64,000 nucleotides of DNA from Viola odorata (lineage: Eukaryota; Streptophyta; Magnoliopsida; Malpighiales; Violaceae). The position numbers were made by a program, and so were the translations under genes. The notes below the pieces were generated by a model. It ran no database searches. It saw only the letters and a program-made list of their open reading frames with translations, and was not told the origin of the DNA. The DNA lies in contig OY829542.1 of the NCBI GenBank assembly GCA_963691705.1, forward strand, positions 64,690,427 to 64,754,426, given 5' to 3'. This document shows positions 1-10,960 of this stretch, one piece after another; positions within the stretch are counted from its first letter, which is position 1, and each line of letters begins with the position of its first letter.

Positions 1-1480
1 GTCACTTGATCAGAATGCTGCAGTTGGCCAAACCAATGGTTCAAACAAAACAACTTCCCGTGTTTTGTGATTAATGAATTTTTGGAAACCCAAAAATACC
101 CCTCCTCATCGCATGGGTCGTCCGCAAGATTTCATTCCAGCCCCAAAAATTTCCTTCTTCTCTTCGCCTCACGCAGCCGCAGTCCATCGTGCCCGATCTT
201 CTTCTTCTTCGAATCCGTGTCCGTAGCAGCCGCTCCCAGCCTCACGCCGGCCTTCTGCTCTCTTCACGATTGTTTGTTGGTCAGTTCCAGAAGAGAAAGG
301 TAGAGCAGCACTGTAGGAAGAACAGGTAAAGCTTATTCCCTTCCCAGACCCACGTCGTTGCTCTCTTCGTCCCTCTAAACCGCGAATCCGATTGGGTTTT
401 CTCCACTGAATCGGGCCACCTCCAGCTCCTGCTCTCCTCTCCTGGAATCTCATGCCTCATCTTGATCGGTAACAACCCTTACTACATCTTGATCTGAAAA
501 TATATTGTTGTTATAATTACTTTGGAATTTTGCCATTTTTTGCAAAATATTATTGTCAGATGCATGTTTACACCATCTTAGGAATTGATTTGGCTGAAAT
601 TAATGGGTTGCCTTGAGGTAATTTGTTGTTGTGGCTGATTTCCATTGCTACGCATACCATGTGTTTGTAAAAATGCCCAAATGAGTGTTTAAATGTTTAT
701 ATAAGTGATGCACAGATGGTATTGAAGTGCGATTCACTGAATTTTGAATCAGTGCTCTTATTCTCTTATGTCTTTGCCCATGAATGCAAATGTCTTAATA
801 GGATTCTTACCCATTTACTATACCATCTCGTGATGGACAGAAGCCAAATGGCTCAGAACAGTTTTGTGTCTGTTTTCGTTTTGATTTTCTGTGCGTTTCT
901 TCCATCAGAATGATCTGAACTTTTCTGTACTTATTCGTCTATCTGAGTAGAGAAAATGTCCTTTTTGAGTCGGCTGCTAACTCAGTGATCTTGGCACACT
1001 TTTCGGCCTTGGAAGAAAAGTGTGCAGAAATCGCGCGAGAAAAACAGCCTTGTGTTGTGCGTCTGTTTTGAGTGTCTTCCACTTGGAATTTCAATTTTCT
1101 TTCTTCTACAAAGTTTTAGATCGGAGTCTTTTGAGTCTGTCTACAAATTGTCATGAATTTTGGTCCACGTTTGATATGTTTTAAAGGCAGAAGCCGAATG
1201 TCTGCTGGGTGTTCTTGATTGTTCATTTAATTTTGATTTGTATTGCAGATCAAGAGGATGAGTAGTGTGCTTCTGGTGATGGATTTGAAGTCCTTCAACA
1301 ACTTCTGTTTCTGTTGTTTCCAAATTGAGCGTGCACTAAATTGATGGTTTGAAGATTACACCAATATGTTCAGTTCTGGTCCTGCGCTTGTCGAGCAGCG
1401 AATTCCTGTTGTCCCTGTCCTTCTGGTGTACTGTTGAAATAAGCCTCGCTTAGTTGTTCTGTATGAACACCTTCCTAGAA
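1..1480 (+). other. possible untranslated or noncoding transcript, exon-like 5' part
   Basis: No long protein frame is supported. Positions 100-470 are C/T-rich and look like a plant 5' UTR. A possible donor follows at 471 (gtaacaac) and a possible acceptor at 1249 (ttgtattgcag). The stretch after the acceptor holds only a 28-codon frame starting at 1258. A stem-loop lies at 994-1025. This could be a noncoding RNA, a UTR of a gene left of the window, or a decayed gene. The splice sites are inferred from sequence alone. Confidence 0.25.
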
Positions 1481-2079
1481 TCAATTTTTTCCTGCATGTA
1501 TAAGCTCTATACACAATTTTTCCCTTTTAGTTGCTAACTTGACATTTGAACTTCCAGAATTAGTTTAATCTCATTGAAACATTTCTAATGCTACTAATTG
1601 TTTCTTATTTTAGCTTTTCTTTTTATGTGCAAATAAATAAACAAATTAGTTTCTAAGGAGCATGTCATTTATACAATCACAAATAATTCGAAAAATCCTT
1701 ATACCATTAGCAAGAAATCATAGCCGAAATAATGTATTATTTAATATCCTACATTTTTACTATACCATTAGCAAAAAATAGATTGATTTAAATAATCTAT
1801 ATATATACTAAAAAATATTATAAATAAAATGTTAATTATTTGTTTACCAAAATATATTGATTAAAAATATCTATATAGAGTTTACAAATTTTTTAATATA
1901 ATGCTTTAAACCATGGTATTAATAATTTATATTTTTTTATGGCATTAATAAGTTTAATTTATTTATGATATTAGATAAATATTAAATTATAAATAAATTG
2001 ATTAAAAACATATAAAGATACTAAAAATATTAATTCTAACACTTGAAATGAATTATGCCCTTTATGGTCATTTTACATT
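1481..2079. other. AT-rich intergenic sequence, no gene seen
   Basis: Very AT-rich sequence with runs such as aaaatat and attaata and no sustained reading frame on either strand. I see no RNA gene or clear repeat boundary. Confidence 0.6.
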
Positions 2080-2250
2080 CCAACCATAGTTTTAAAACAG
2101 TTTTTACCAAACACTAAAAACAACTTCTGGTTTCCCCACACAACTTTTAACAAACATTTACCAAACAACAAATTCTATTCTGAAACTGATTTTTTCCCAC
2201 TCAACTTTTTTCCAATCAACTTCCACCGAACCGGAACGCCAAACAGGCCC
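2080..2250. mobile_element. 3' end of a PIF/Harbinger-like MITE
   Basis: The stretch ends in AACGCCAAACAGGCCC followed by CTA. It shares phrases in the same order with 3140-3286: accaaacac, acaacttc/ataacttc, tttaccaaacag/tttaccaaacaa, and the closing accgaaacgccaaac. It is therefore a second copy of the element at 2786-3286. I could not find its left terminus, so it is probably a truncated copy. Confidence 0.5.
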
Positions 2251-2785
2251 CTAGAAAAACCGGTCATTTATCATTTATGTGAAGATTGTCCAGGACTCCA
2301 AACTCCAGAGTAAACTTTACTCATTTTTATTGCTGCACTTTTAGTACAGGTCAACCATCTTTACCTCCAAGAAAATTTAGTTTTATTTCAAAAATAAAAT
2401 AAAATAAGGATAATGCCGCAAAAGGAAATAGATGAGCAACCACTAAACTATGAAAAAAATCCTTTAAAGGAAGATTACAAGAATTGTTAGCAAATATTAT
2501 TAGAATGAATAATAATGGATAATCTTGATCATCTATTGAATTTGAAAAAATCATAACCGTTGAAAGGAAGATTATAAGAATTGTTGACAACTATTACTCA
2601 AATGAGCACCACCGGTCATAAAATTTCTCAAACGATATCGTTTCGCTGAAATGTCAGAAAAGCAAAAAAAGAACTTAAAAGATCATATGACTCAATTTAA
2701 TTTCTATTCTCCTACAATGTGCAGTTTATATTGTCTTATGCTTCGTGATCATAAGCTTGAATTAACTTTATATCAATTTGATTTA
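2251..2785. other. intergenic sequence, no gene seen
   Basis: AT-rich. Positions 2460-2590 hold a loose duplication (ggaagattacaagaattgtt near 2469 and ggaagattataagaattgtt near 2569). Short open frames here have no recognisable domain. Confidence 0.5.
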
Positions 2786-3286
2786 GAGGGTGTTTGGCGT
2801 TCATGTTTTGCCACAAAAACATGGTTCAGTGGCTGAAATGGGTGTTTGGTAACACCATTACACACTGGGCTTCTCAAGAAGCCCAGTACACCAAGCAAGG
2901 AAATAGCTTGGCACGGGCTGGAGCAATTTGCTCCAGCAGCAAATCAGCATTCCACGCTGGTTTGCTTTTTCTCTCTTCTTTTTTTTTCCAATTTAATTCA
3001 ATTTTTTTACTCTATATAATGAACAAAATAAATTAAAAACCACCCCAATAAAATCTCTATCTCAAGATAAGTAATTCTAGATCCACTTTTTCTATTTTTT
3101 TAAATTTTTTAAAAATGGGTTTTATACTCCAACTATTTCATTTTTATAGTTTTACCAAACACCAAAAATAACTTCTCGTTTCCCACAGCACTTTTAAAAA
3201 ATGTTTACCAAACAGCACACTTCGTTTCCCAGAAGTCATTTTCCCATAAAAATTTTTCTCACCAAACCGAAACGCCAAACAAACCC
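2786..3286. mobile_element. PIF/Harbinger (Tourist-like) MITE, complete
   Basis: This 501-bp element is flanked by TTA on both sides (2783-2785 and 3287-3289), the target duplication typical of PIF/Harbinger. The left terminus GAGGGTGTTTGGCGTT and the reverse complement of the right terminus AACGCCAAACAAACCC agree at 13 of 16 positions. It has no transposase frame, so it is non-autonomous. Small internal hairpins occur, for example tgggcttctcaagaagccca near 2867. Confidence 0.7.
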
Positions 3287-3680
3287 TTAGTAGAGGCTAG
3301 CAGAATTGATAAAAAAGAAGATAATATAGGCTTATTTATGTGACAAAATTATTTCCTTTCCTAATCATCAATTTATGGTATTGTTAATAGACGTATAGTT
3401 TATTAATTATTTTGTTAATAGTAAAAATATCAGTATAATCTCGAGTTCGAATATCACCAAATTCATAAAAGTAATTATGGTCTTCCGGAGTTAATCATGA
3501 TAATGATCTTAATACAAGTGATACTCGTTTTGGAAAAGATATCAATATAGGCGTTTTGTTTTCCATTTCTGTTCCTTTCCCGAATTGGAAATGTTTCCAT
3601 TTCTATGAGACCAAGTGGCAAGTGAAGCATTCCTTCCTAGATGTGCACGTTTACCTGTTTTAGATTATTGTATTTATTTT
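3287..3680. other. intergenic sequence, no gene seen
   Basis: AT-rich. Near 3443 the phrase gagttcgaatatc resembles a pol III B box, so a decayed tRNA-derived SINE is possible. No coding frame is supported. Confidence 0.4.
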
Positions 3681-3944
3681 GACTCTCTCTGTTCTTCAAT
3701 GTTTGTCTTCTTCGTATCCCAATATTCAGTAGGAAACGTATATCGAGGAAGCCGGATGAGACACTATTTGACCCAAAAAAAATCCGAAATTTTTTGTGAA
3801 CGTACGTTAATCCTTAACGTACTTCCCAGAAAAAATTAGGGACAAAATTGTCTCAAATAGTGAGTCTACCGGCCGTTTTAAGATACGTGTCAAAACAGTA
3901 AAAACAAAAGCTAAAACGACAAACATTGAAGGACGGAGGGAGTA
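3681..3944. mobile_element. Stowaway-like MITE, copy 1
   Basis: The right end ggacggagggagta and the left end ctctctctgttcttcaatg are inverted, and caatgtttgtc (left) pairs with gacaaacattg (right). The interior holds an inverted acgtacgttaa/ttaacgtac and the phrase caaatagtgagtc, both shared with copies at 10339 and 41501. Ends of the form CTCCCTCCG with a TA duplication mark Tc1/mariner Stowaway elements. The left end here is mutated. Confidence 0.65.
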
Positions 3945-4340
3945 TTTTATAAGAATGTGATCTGAGAATAAACAAATAAATCAACTGATCCCTTTCATCG
4001 CCTGATTCGGATCTTCACGACACGTGCTAATTTCCTAGAGCGTGAGCGAAAATGTAATAAAAATTTTAAAAAATGAGATAAGTAGGAATTAGGAAACATG
4101 ATAAAATTCCCGTTCCTTTCGCAATCGCAACCCACTTCCTTCCCTCTCCAATTTCCAATTCCTTGGGTCACTTGGTCTTACAGATGACGTGCTCTGATTT
4201 GCGGCCCATCACAACTTTAAATCCTTCCTAGCCCTTGCATCACCACACAATCACTTTTTTTCTCAACTTGGTCTCTGTCCCTTTTGTCGTTTGTCTTCTT
4301 CTCCACATAAACGGGGAGGTAAGGAAAGAAAGCAGCAGCC
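3945..4340 (+). other. upstream region of the ALMT gene
   Basis: No gene is seen. The last 150 bases become C/T-rich (4190-4320), as expected of a 5' UTR, and lead to the context gcagccATGGCT at the start codon. An ABRE-like gacacgtgc lies at 4018. I cannot pick a firm TATA box. Confidence 0.4.
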
Positions 4341-7300
4341 ATGGCTGCCAAGCTGGGTTCTTTTAGGCACACATTGGCGGAGAAGAGGGAAAGGGAAAAG
4401 CTTCTTTCCAATTATAAGGGTTTCCCGGAGCTAAATTACAGCCGCATAACAGAACATGATATGGGTTGTGATGATGATGGTGGTGGTCATTGGGCCAAAG
4501 CTTGCTGCAACTTTCAATGTTCTCGCGATTGGGTTAATGGGTTTTGTAAGAAAGTGCAAGATGTTGCCTCTAGAGGGTATCAGATGGGAAAGTCTGATCC
4601 TAGAAAGATTGTGTTCTCCGCGAAGATGGCTTTGGCTTTGGTGCTTATTTCTCTCCTCATTTTCTTGAAAGTGCCCATCAAAGAGCTTGGCCAGCATTCT
4701 GTTTGGGCTATTCTCACCGTAGTGGTTGTCTTTGAATTCAGTATAGGTACGTTACTTTCTTAATTCCCTCTATAGTATCCTTACGTGATGATTGTTTGGT
4801 TTCCTTATCTGAGTCTTTTTTTAATTTTAACATGGCTAAGCTGCTGTGCATATGGGTACAAGGCAAAACCTTTTTTTGGGGGCTGATTGTGGTTATTGCG
4901 AGAGTAATGTATCTGTTCAACCGTGAGCTTTGTGGAGTATTAATCACAGACAGCGATGCAAAGTGTTTCTACAAATGTGTAAATAGATGAAGAGAAATTG
5001 TATGCTGCATTAATTAAACCATCAGTTGATGATGTGAGTTTCCATTTTTGTCCAGGAAATGAGTAAAAAGTGTGGATTTACTTGAATATATTTCCTGCAG
5101 AGTAATGTTAAATCGATAGACATGTTAAGAACTGCACATATGCATGTCTGATATGACTCTATGTTGTACATGAATCAGGAGTAGGTTCGGCATATTTCTG
5201 ATATTTACTTCATTTCAGCTTTTACATGCATTTATGTGTGTTTATCTTGTCCTTTGAGATGTTACACGTTGTATCTATTTTAATGTAATGTTAAGCATAC
5301 ATGAGCTTACTGGTCTGCGTATCACTACAACGTGTTATTAATAACATATAGATTCTACTCCATTGGATTGTTAACATAGCCAGAGTGTATGTAATATAGG
5401 TTTGATATCATGCAATGAGATTGGATACTCAGGAAAAATCTTTGCCAAAATTGTATGTCTTCAGATGTTGACTTGAATCAGCTATATATCATTGGAAGCT
5501 TCAGAAAAACTTTTTATCTTTTCACTCCTTGGAGCTAGGAGGCACTTGAGTTTTGATTTTAAAATGCTAAGGATAGGATTCCCATGGATGTCTTTACTTA
5601 GTGAACCCAAAATGTAGGATCATATTTTAGGAATGACCTTTTGTCAATTGTAGAAATGCTAGGCCTTTAAAGTGTCAACTAAAGGGACTCTTTGTTCAGA
5701 TCAAACTGTCTTTGCCAAATGTCTCACCTTAGCACTCAGTCCTGTGCTGGCCATTGATAACTGCTTGTTATTTTTGTGGTTACTATTATCAAAAATGGGA
5801 AAAAGATCATAGCTTAAATTAAAACCTATGAATGCATTTACATTCTATTTCTTATGTCCTATGTTCAAACTTTCTTCAGGAGCAACGCTTAGTAAGGGAC
5901 TTAACCGTGGGATTGGGACATTATCAGCTGGAGGACTCGCTCTGGGGATGGCAGAGTTGTCCCGTTTGGCTGGGGACTGGGAAGAACTGGTTATAATTTT
6001 TAGCATTTTTTCTGTCGGTATGGTTACTCATTTGGTGTTTTATGCATATACCATGTTATTTCTTTGCATCCATTGTTAGTATGAGTTCTGTACTCCCTGA
6101 TGTGTTTCTGTTTTCTAGGTTTCTGTGCAACTTATGCAAAACTTTACCCGACAATGAAGCCTTATGAATATGGATTCCGAGTATTCTTGCTGACATACTG
6201 CTTCATAATGGTATCTGGGTATAAGACTGGAGAATTTATCCATACAGCAGTTTCACGTTTCTTGCTCATTGCGCTTGGTGCTGCTGTTGGTTTGGCAGTA
6301 AATATATGCATTTATCCCATATGGGCTGGTGAGGATTTGCACAACTTGGTGGCAAAAAATTTCATGAATGTGGCAAACTCTTTGGAAGGTAATTTGTGTT
6401 GGTTTTCAATCTACTATTTTACTCAGAATAAACTTCACTTCAAGTTTTTTTTCTTAAAGCTTAATCATCCAAGCTTTTCTTATCTCTATGAGGTTGCATT
6501 TAGGTTGTGTAAAGGAGTACCTGAATTGTGTTGAATATGAAAGGATCCCCTCAAAGATCCTTACCTATCAAGCTTCTGATGACCCACTTTACAGTGGCTA
6601 CAGATCTGCAGTAGAATCTACAAGTCAAGAGGATGCACTGGTATTTAATTATGCTCGTCTATTGAAAGTGAAATTTTGTACATTGAGGATTTTACCATTT
6701 TACTTGACTCTTTAATTTCTTTTCTATGTGAAGATGGGTTTTGCTATTTGGGAGCCTCCTCATGGTCCTTACAGATCATTTAGGTACCCATGGAAGAGCT
6801 ATGTTGTAGTAAGTGGTGCACTAAGGCACTGTGCATTCACAGTCATGGCACTGCATGGATGTATTCTTGCTGAAATCCAGGTACTCCAACTTTTCTCTTC
6901 CCTGATTACTCATTGCTTTATTTCTTTTTGTTCGTGAGAGTCATTGGTGTTGGGAGGTAAAACTGTTTAGAGATTTGTTCTTATGTCTTGAGGATGGTTT
7001 AGTGAATTTGATGGCATTGTTGGTGCTGTGCCCTTGGCTAGTGGTTTTTCTTGTTAGGGAAATAGCTTCTTGTACCAAGGTACACTGTTTTTACTTTTTT
7101 TCCTTTAATAGTTTGTGTGTTCTTTATAGCATTTGCTTTTATCCAAGCCACTGTAGTTGGCCCATGGTTGAAGCAAAAACAATCAGTCCAACGGCATAAT
7201 AGCACCAACAATGTCTGAAATTCACTAAACCATCCTCAAGGTATAAGGACAAAAATTATAGACAGTTTCTACCTTCCAGAGTTTGTGTTCTTTTTAGCAT

Positions 7301-8847
7301 TTGCCCAGGGTTGTCAAAATTTCACAGCCTTGAGCTTTATTGCATCATATCCCACCCTTACTCACAAGAATAGCCTTGCAACAGTATTTTATGAATAGGG
7401 AAACATAGAATAAGGTGATACCAAGTCTTCTAAAATTTAGGTCTATTCTTGTGTTTTTATTCTCTTTTTCCCTTCTATCATTTTATCATGTCAATGTGCT
7501 CTTTGTGGTCCTTTTGATGAATGGCATTGCCAAACAATGATCTTGTAGGTGAAGTAAATAATTTTTTCACCCTCGATACTTGATTGATTGATTGAAGTAT
7601 CTATATTTTTCCCTTTGTTTTCCTTGTTGGATTACCCTGTCCAGTCTGGGACGCCAAAGAATTAATGGTACAGAAATTGTTATTTTAGACTGTCTTATGA
7701 CAATTCCATAGGTTAGAATAGTTGGTGTGCATATTCAACTGGACAAGCTTGTTCAGTAAGAACTAGCCTGGCAGCTGGATCCCTGCAACCTCCCATGGAA
7801 ATGTTTAAAGTTCAACCTTACTGTTGGGTTTATCTAATTATCTAATTAGGGTCTATGAGTTTTCGAAACTTGCACTGCTCGGAAGGAAGACAAGACCTTT
7901 TGTATAACCTGCTATTGCTCTTAAGTTGGGGAAAAGCAAAACCTGACAAATGTAACAACTGAAGTTTTTATGTACTAGTGTGTGTGTGTTTCGGTGGAAT
8001 GTTCACCTGTTTATTGAGAATGAATTTATTGTCCCTTTGCTTGTGCAATGGAACATGATTTCAGTCCATATGAACTGTACAGCTTGCAAGGCTCATGATT
8101 TCTCTTAATTGAACTTTTTTATTCTCCATTAAACTTGCAAATTTGGCTTTGCAGGCTCCTGCTGAGCGAAGACAGGTCTTTGGTCATGAGCTGCAAAGAG
8201 TAGGTATTGAAGGGGCTAAAGTGTTGCGTGAACTGGGGAAAAGGATAAAAAATATGGAGAAATTAGATCCAGGAGATATCCTCTATGAAGTCAATGAGGC
8301 TGTAGAAGAGTTACAAAGCAAGATTGACCGGAAGTCATACCTTCTTGTCAATGCAGAGGGCTGGGAGATAGGGACAAGGGAAAAGGAGATGAGAGCGCCC
8401 CAAGAATTCATAACCATTGATGATGACGAACATAAAGTCTTAGAACTGCAATCCCGTAGTGAAGCTGTGCTTGATCTGAGATCAATGACGTTACCGAAGA
8501 ATTGGGATGATCAATCTGCTGATACACATGGGAACTCCAACTGGGTTCCAGGAATTTCCTATGATGATGTGTTCAAAAAACAGATGCTTTGGTCTGCACG
8601 CAAGTCATTTGGTGCTGAGCCACATTTCCACGTAGAAGAATCAAAAACTTATCAGAGTGCTAGTGCATTGTCTTTAGCAACATTCGCGTCACTTTTGATT
8701 GAGTTTGTTGCAAGGCTGCAAAATCTTGTAGACGCATTTGAAGAATTGAGTAAGAAAGCGGATTTCAAAGTACCTGTAGAGCTCCCAGCCGCAGAGGTGA
8801 ATGGATACTGGACCAGATTGCGCAGAAGTCTGATGTTCTGGAAATAA
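4341..8847 (+). CDS. ALMT9-like: aluminum-activated malate transporter-like anion channel, vacuolar ALMT clade
   Basis: Six exons: 4341-4746, 5880-6017, 6119-6388, 6504-6640, 6734-6880 and 8155-8847, with GT-AG borders, giving 596 aa. The start at 4341 gives the clade-typical N terminus [10 protein letters not shown]. Residues about 90-260 form the hydrophobic channel half, beginning with [12 protein letters not shown] and followed by several membrane segments and the conserved YAKLYPT and [10 protein letters not shown]. The cytosolic half carries the ALMT signature [12 protein letters not shown] at the start of exon 5 and [13 protein letters not shown]. Family knowledge: ALMTs are plant anion (malate, chloride) channels, and the ALMT4/5/6/9 clade sits in the tonoplast and acts in vacuolar malate loading and guard cells. 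I assign the clade from the N terminus and overall similarity. Intron 5 is long (1274 bp) and holds an inverted repeat. I see no break in the frame. Confidence 0.92.
6977..7253. repeat. inverted repeat in ALMT intron 5
   Basis: Left arm 6977-7033 (containing cttgaggatggtttagtgaa) and right arm about 7193-7253 (containing ttcactaaaccatcctcaag) are near-perfect reverse complements of about 60 bp with a spacer of about 160 bp. A short direct repeat, gtttgtgtgttctttatagcatttgc near 7110 in shortened form near 7280, adjoins it. This fits a foldback-type MITE. I see no target duplication. Confidence 0.6.
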
Positions 8848-9700
8848 GATACAATCATTGACTCAGCTAATGGTTTGGAATGATGATTTGTGGAGGGATT
8901 ATTCTCGGGAAGCCCCAAATAAGTGTAATGTGATCTCTTTCCCACTTATAGGTAGGTTTATATAGATAGGGAATAGCTTACAGTTCACTTATATATGTAG
9001 TGCAACTGTAAATGTCTTTCGAGAAGTAGGATAAAGAATGATGCATCATGAAATCCTTCCTTGGATTTTGGGAAGAATTTTGATACCTAACTAGTAACTA
9101 CATATAGTTGTTAATTTACTTTTGGCAGGTTTAATATTTATACAATTGTCTTTATCCTTGGGTGGATAAGGGACTATGTTGGGTATTCTATTTTATTTTT
9201 TAATTTTTGGATGGAAATGGATTCCCTGTTGGCAAAATGAAAGAAGCAAATCTGAACTTGACTAATGTTTTTTTTGTTGTTTTTGTTTTTATCAGAATGT
9301 CTGTCCTCATGCCCTATAAGCAATTACTTCAAATTGTTATTCCCACTTCAGTTTTAATAAAACTCTGGTACAATAATCTCTAACTATCAAGTTTGCAGCA
9401 TGCCTGGAAATAGAGGAAACAAGCTGTCCAAGCTCTTTTTTTATTGTTGATTTATGATGAATATGGAGATGAAGATTAGAACACTTTGCCTAAGTGTTTA
9501 CTTTCCTTAACCTCAATGGGAAGCGAGCGTGAGCTTCAGTTAGCAGCCCATGCGTGGGTCAATTTAGAAGCTGAATTTAGTCAACCATAGTAACATTAAA
9601 AAGACAAAAATAACCCTATGCTATAATCCACAGGAGAAAATGAAGTTAATATAGGAAATATTTTTAGATTTTAGAAAATAAAATTCCCGGTAAATTAATT
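8848..9700. other. ALMT 3' flank and intergenic sequence
   Basis: After the stop at 8847 the sequence is T-rich, with aataaa-like signals (for example near 9355), and probably includes the 3' UTR. No further coding frame is recognised. Confidence 0.45.
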
Positions 9701-9785
9701 TTTAGTTGGGTAAAATAATTTTTCACCTTTCTCGTTTCGTCCTTCTTCTTTGAAACGAAGTTCAGTCGTCTTCTCTAAGACACCT

Positions 9786-9935
9786 CGCTTAGGGTTCTTG
9801 TCTTCTGTAGCGATCGCGTTCTCAACCCTGACCGCAGCTCCCTAGTACGATGTCTTATTCAGTTTGCGTCTTCTAGGGTTCTTGTCTTTTGCAGCGACCC
9901 CGTGCTCAATTTTTGACCGTAGCTTCAAAATAAGA
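9786..9935. repeat. imperfect direct repeat, period about 83 bp
   Basis: The phrase tagggttcttgtctt occurs at 9790 and again at 9874. Each copy is followed by a similar block (agcgatcgcgttctcaa / agcgaccccgtgctcaa, then tgaccg and agct). It looks like a tandem duplication of a pyrimidine-rich, UTR-like stretch. A 79-codon frame at 9864-10103 has no recognisable domain and is not called. Confidence 0.55.
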
Positions 9936-10190
9936 TTATATTTGTTCGGACCAGTGATGGCATGTGGAATGAAAAGTCGAGTGGTAGATGATGGGGAGTG
10001 GGAGTTCAGAAGGGAGAAAAAGCCACTAACTGAGTTTCAGTTATTTCGACAACCATGTCCTTTTGAAGGAACAAAGAGAAGGGGGTTGAGGGTTGAAGTT
10101 TGAGAATAACGAAAAATATATCGAGAAAATCACTCATTGGGAACCTAACAAAACTCAAACAAGATTATTATCAGTTGAGAAGGGAAAAAA

Positions 10191-10335
10191 TTTGGGTAGA
10201 TCATTATCTACCTACATCATGATCTAAGATAATGACACGCGTCCCAAATAGTGCTAGAATACCACTATTCTTGACACTTTTGGACACGCGTCATCATCCT
10301 ACATCATGATGTAGGTAGATCATGATCTATCCAAA
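10191..10335. mobile_element. short foldback MITE
   Basis: The termini TTTGGGTAGATCATTATC and ATGATCTATCCAAA are inverted. The inverted arms continue through ctacctacatcatgat for about 32 bp, and gacacgcgtc occurs twice inside. The 145-bp element directly abuts the Stowaway element at 10339. Confidence 0.65.
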
Positions 10336-10338
10336 GTA

Positions 10339-10579
10339 CTCCCTCCGGTTCCCAAAGAATATCTTTTACTATTTGCGCACGCATTTCAAGGAGGCTAGAT
10401 GACTCACTATTTGACCCCGAAAAATTTTGTATTTTTTTTCAAACGTACAAACGTACGTTAAGGATGCACGTACGTTCGAAAAAAAGTATGAAATTTTTCG
10501 GGGTCAAATAGTGAGTCATCCGGTCTCCTTAAGATACGTGCGCAAATAGTAAAAGACGTTTAATAGGGCCCGGAGGGAG
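10339..10579. mobile_element. Stowaway-like MITE, copy 2
   Basis: Ends CTCCCTCCGG and CCGGAGGGAG are flanked by TA on both sides (10337-10338, 10580-10581). Nearly the whole element folds on itself: tgactcactatttgaccccgaaaaa pairs with tttttcggggtcaaatagtgagtca in its central parts. The core is shared with the copies at 3681 and 41501. It has no coding capacity. Confidence 0.85.
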
Positions 10580-10960
10580 TAATAAAAATAAAATAAGGCT
10601 AACAATATAAAATTAGAAGGCTTTCTAGTATTAGTATTGATTTATTAATTATTAATTACTAATTATTAATATATGTACAAACCTAGTTTGAAAAATAAAT
10701 TAGAAAGTCCATGAGAATTAAAAGGAAATTTAGCAAAGATAAAATAAATACATGTTCAATAAATAAAGGAATTAAAACAAAACTAAAATGGACAAAAGTC
10801 AGGAAAAAAATATATTTGAAATTCCCGTCATACGAGACCAGTTATGGGCATTTTCAGTCAAAAAACTAACACCAATTTAGCCGAAACCTAAAAATCCACT
10901 TCACTGCTCCCCTCCTTTCCTCCCATCTCTCTCTCCACTTCGTTTCAGATCTGCCCAGCT
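10580..10960 (+). other. upstream region of the PP2A A-subunit gene
   Basis: AT-rich up to about 10860, then C/T-rich with tctctctctcc from 10915, typical of a plant 5' UTR, ending at the start codon in the context cagctATGGCG. No other gene is seen. Confidence 0.5.

Noticed and set aside
909..960. C/D box snoRNA suggested by atgatct and ctga
   Set aside because: The C box is imperfect and no terminal stem or guide region could be shown.
4431..4697. Minus-strand 88-codon frame in ALMT exon 1
   Set aside because: Shadow of the conserved ALMT coding sequence.
9864..10103. 79-codon plus-strand frame after the 83-bp repeat
   Set aside because: No domain, no splice partner and overlap with the repeat. 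Kept as repeat only.
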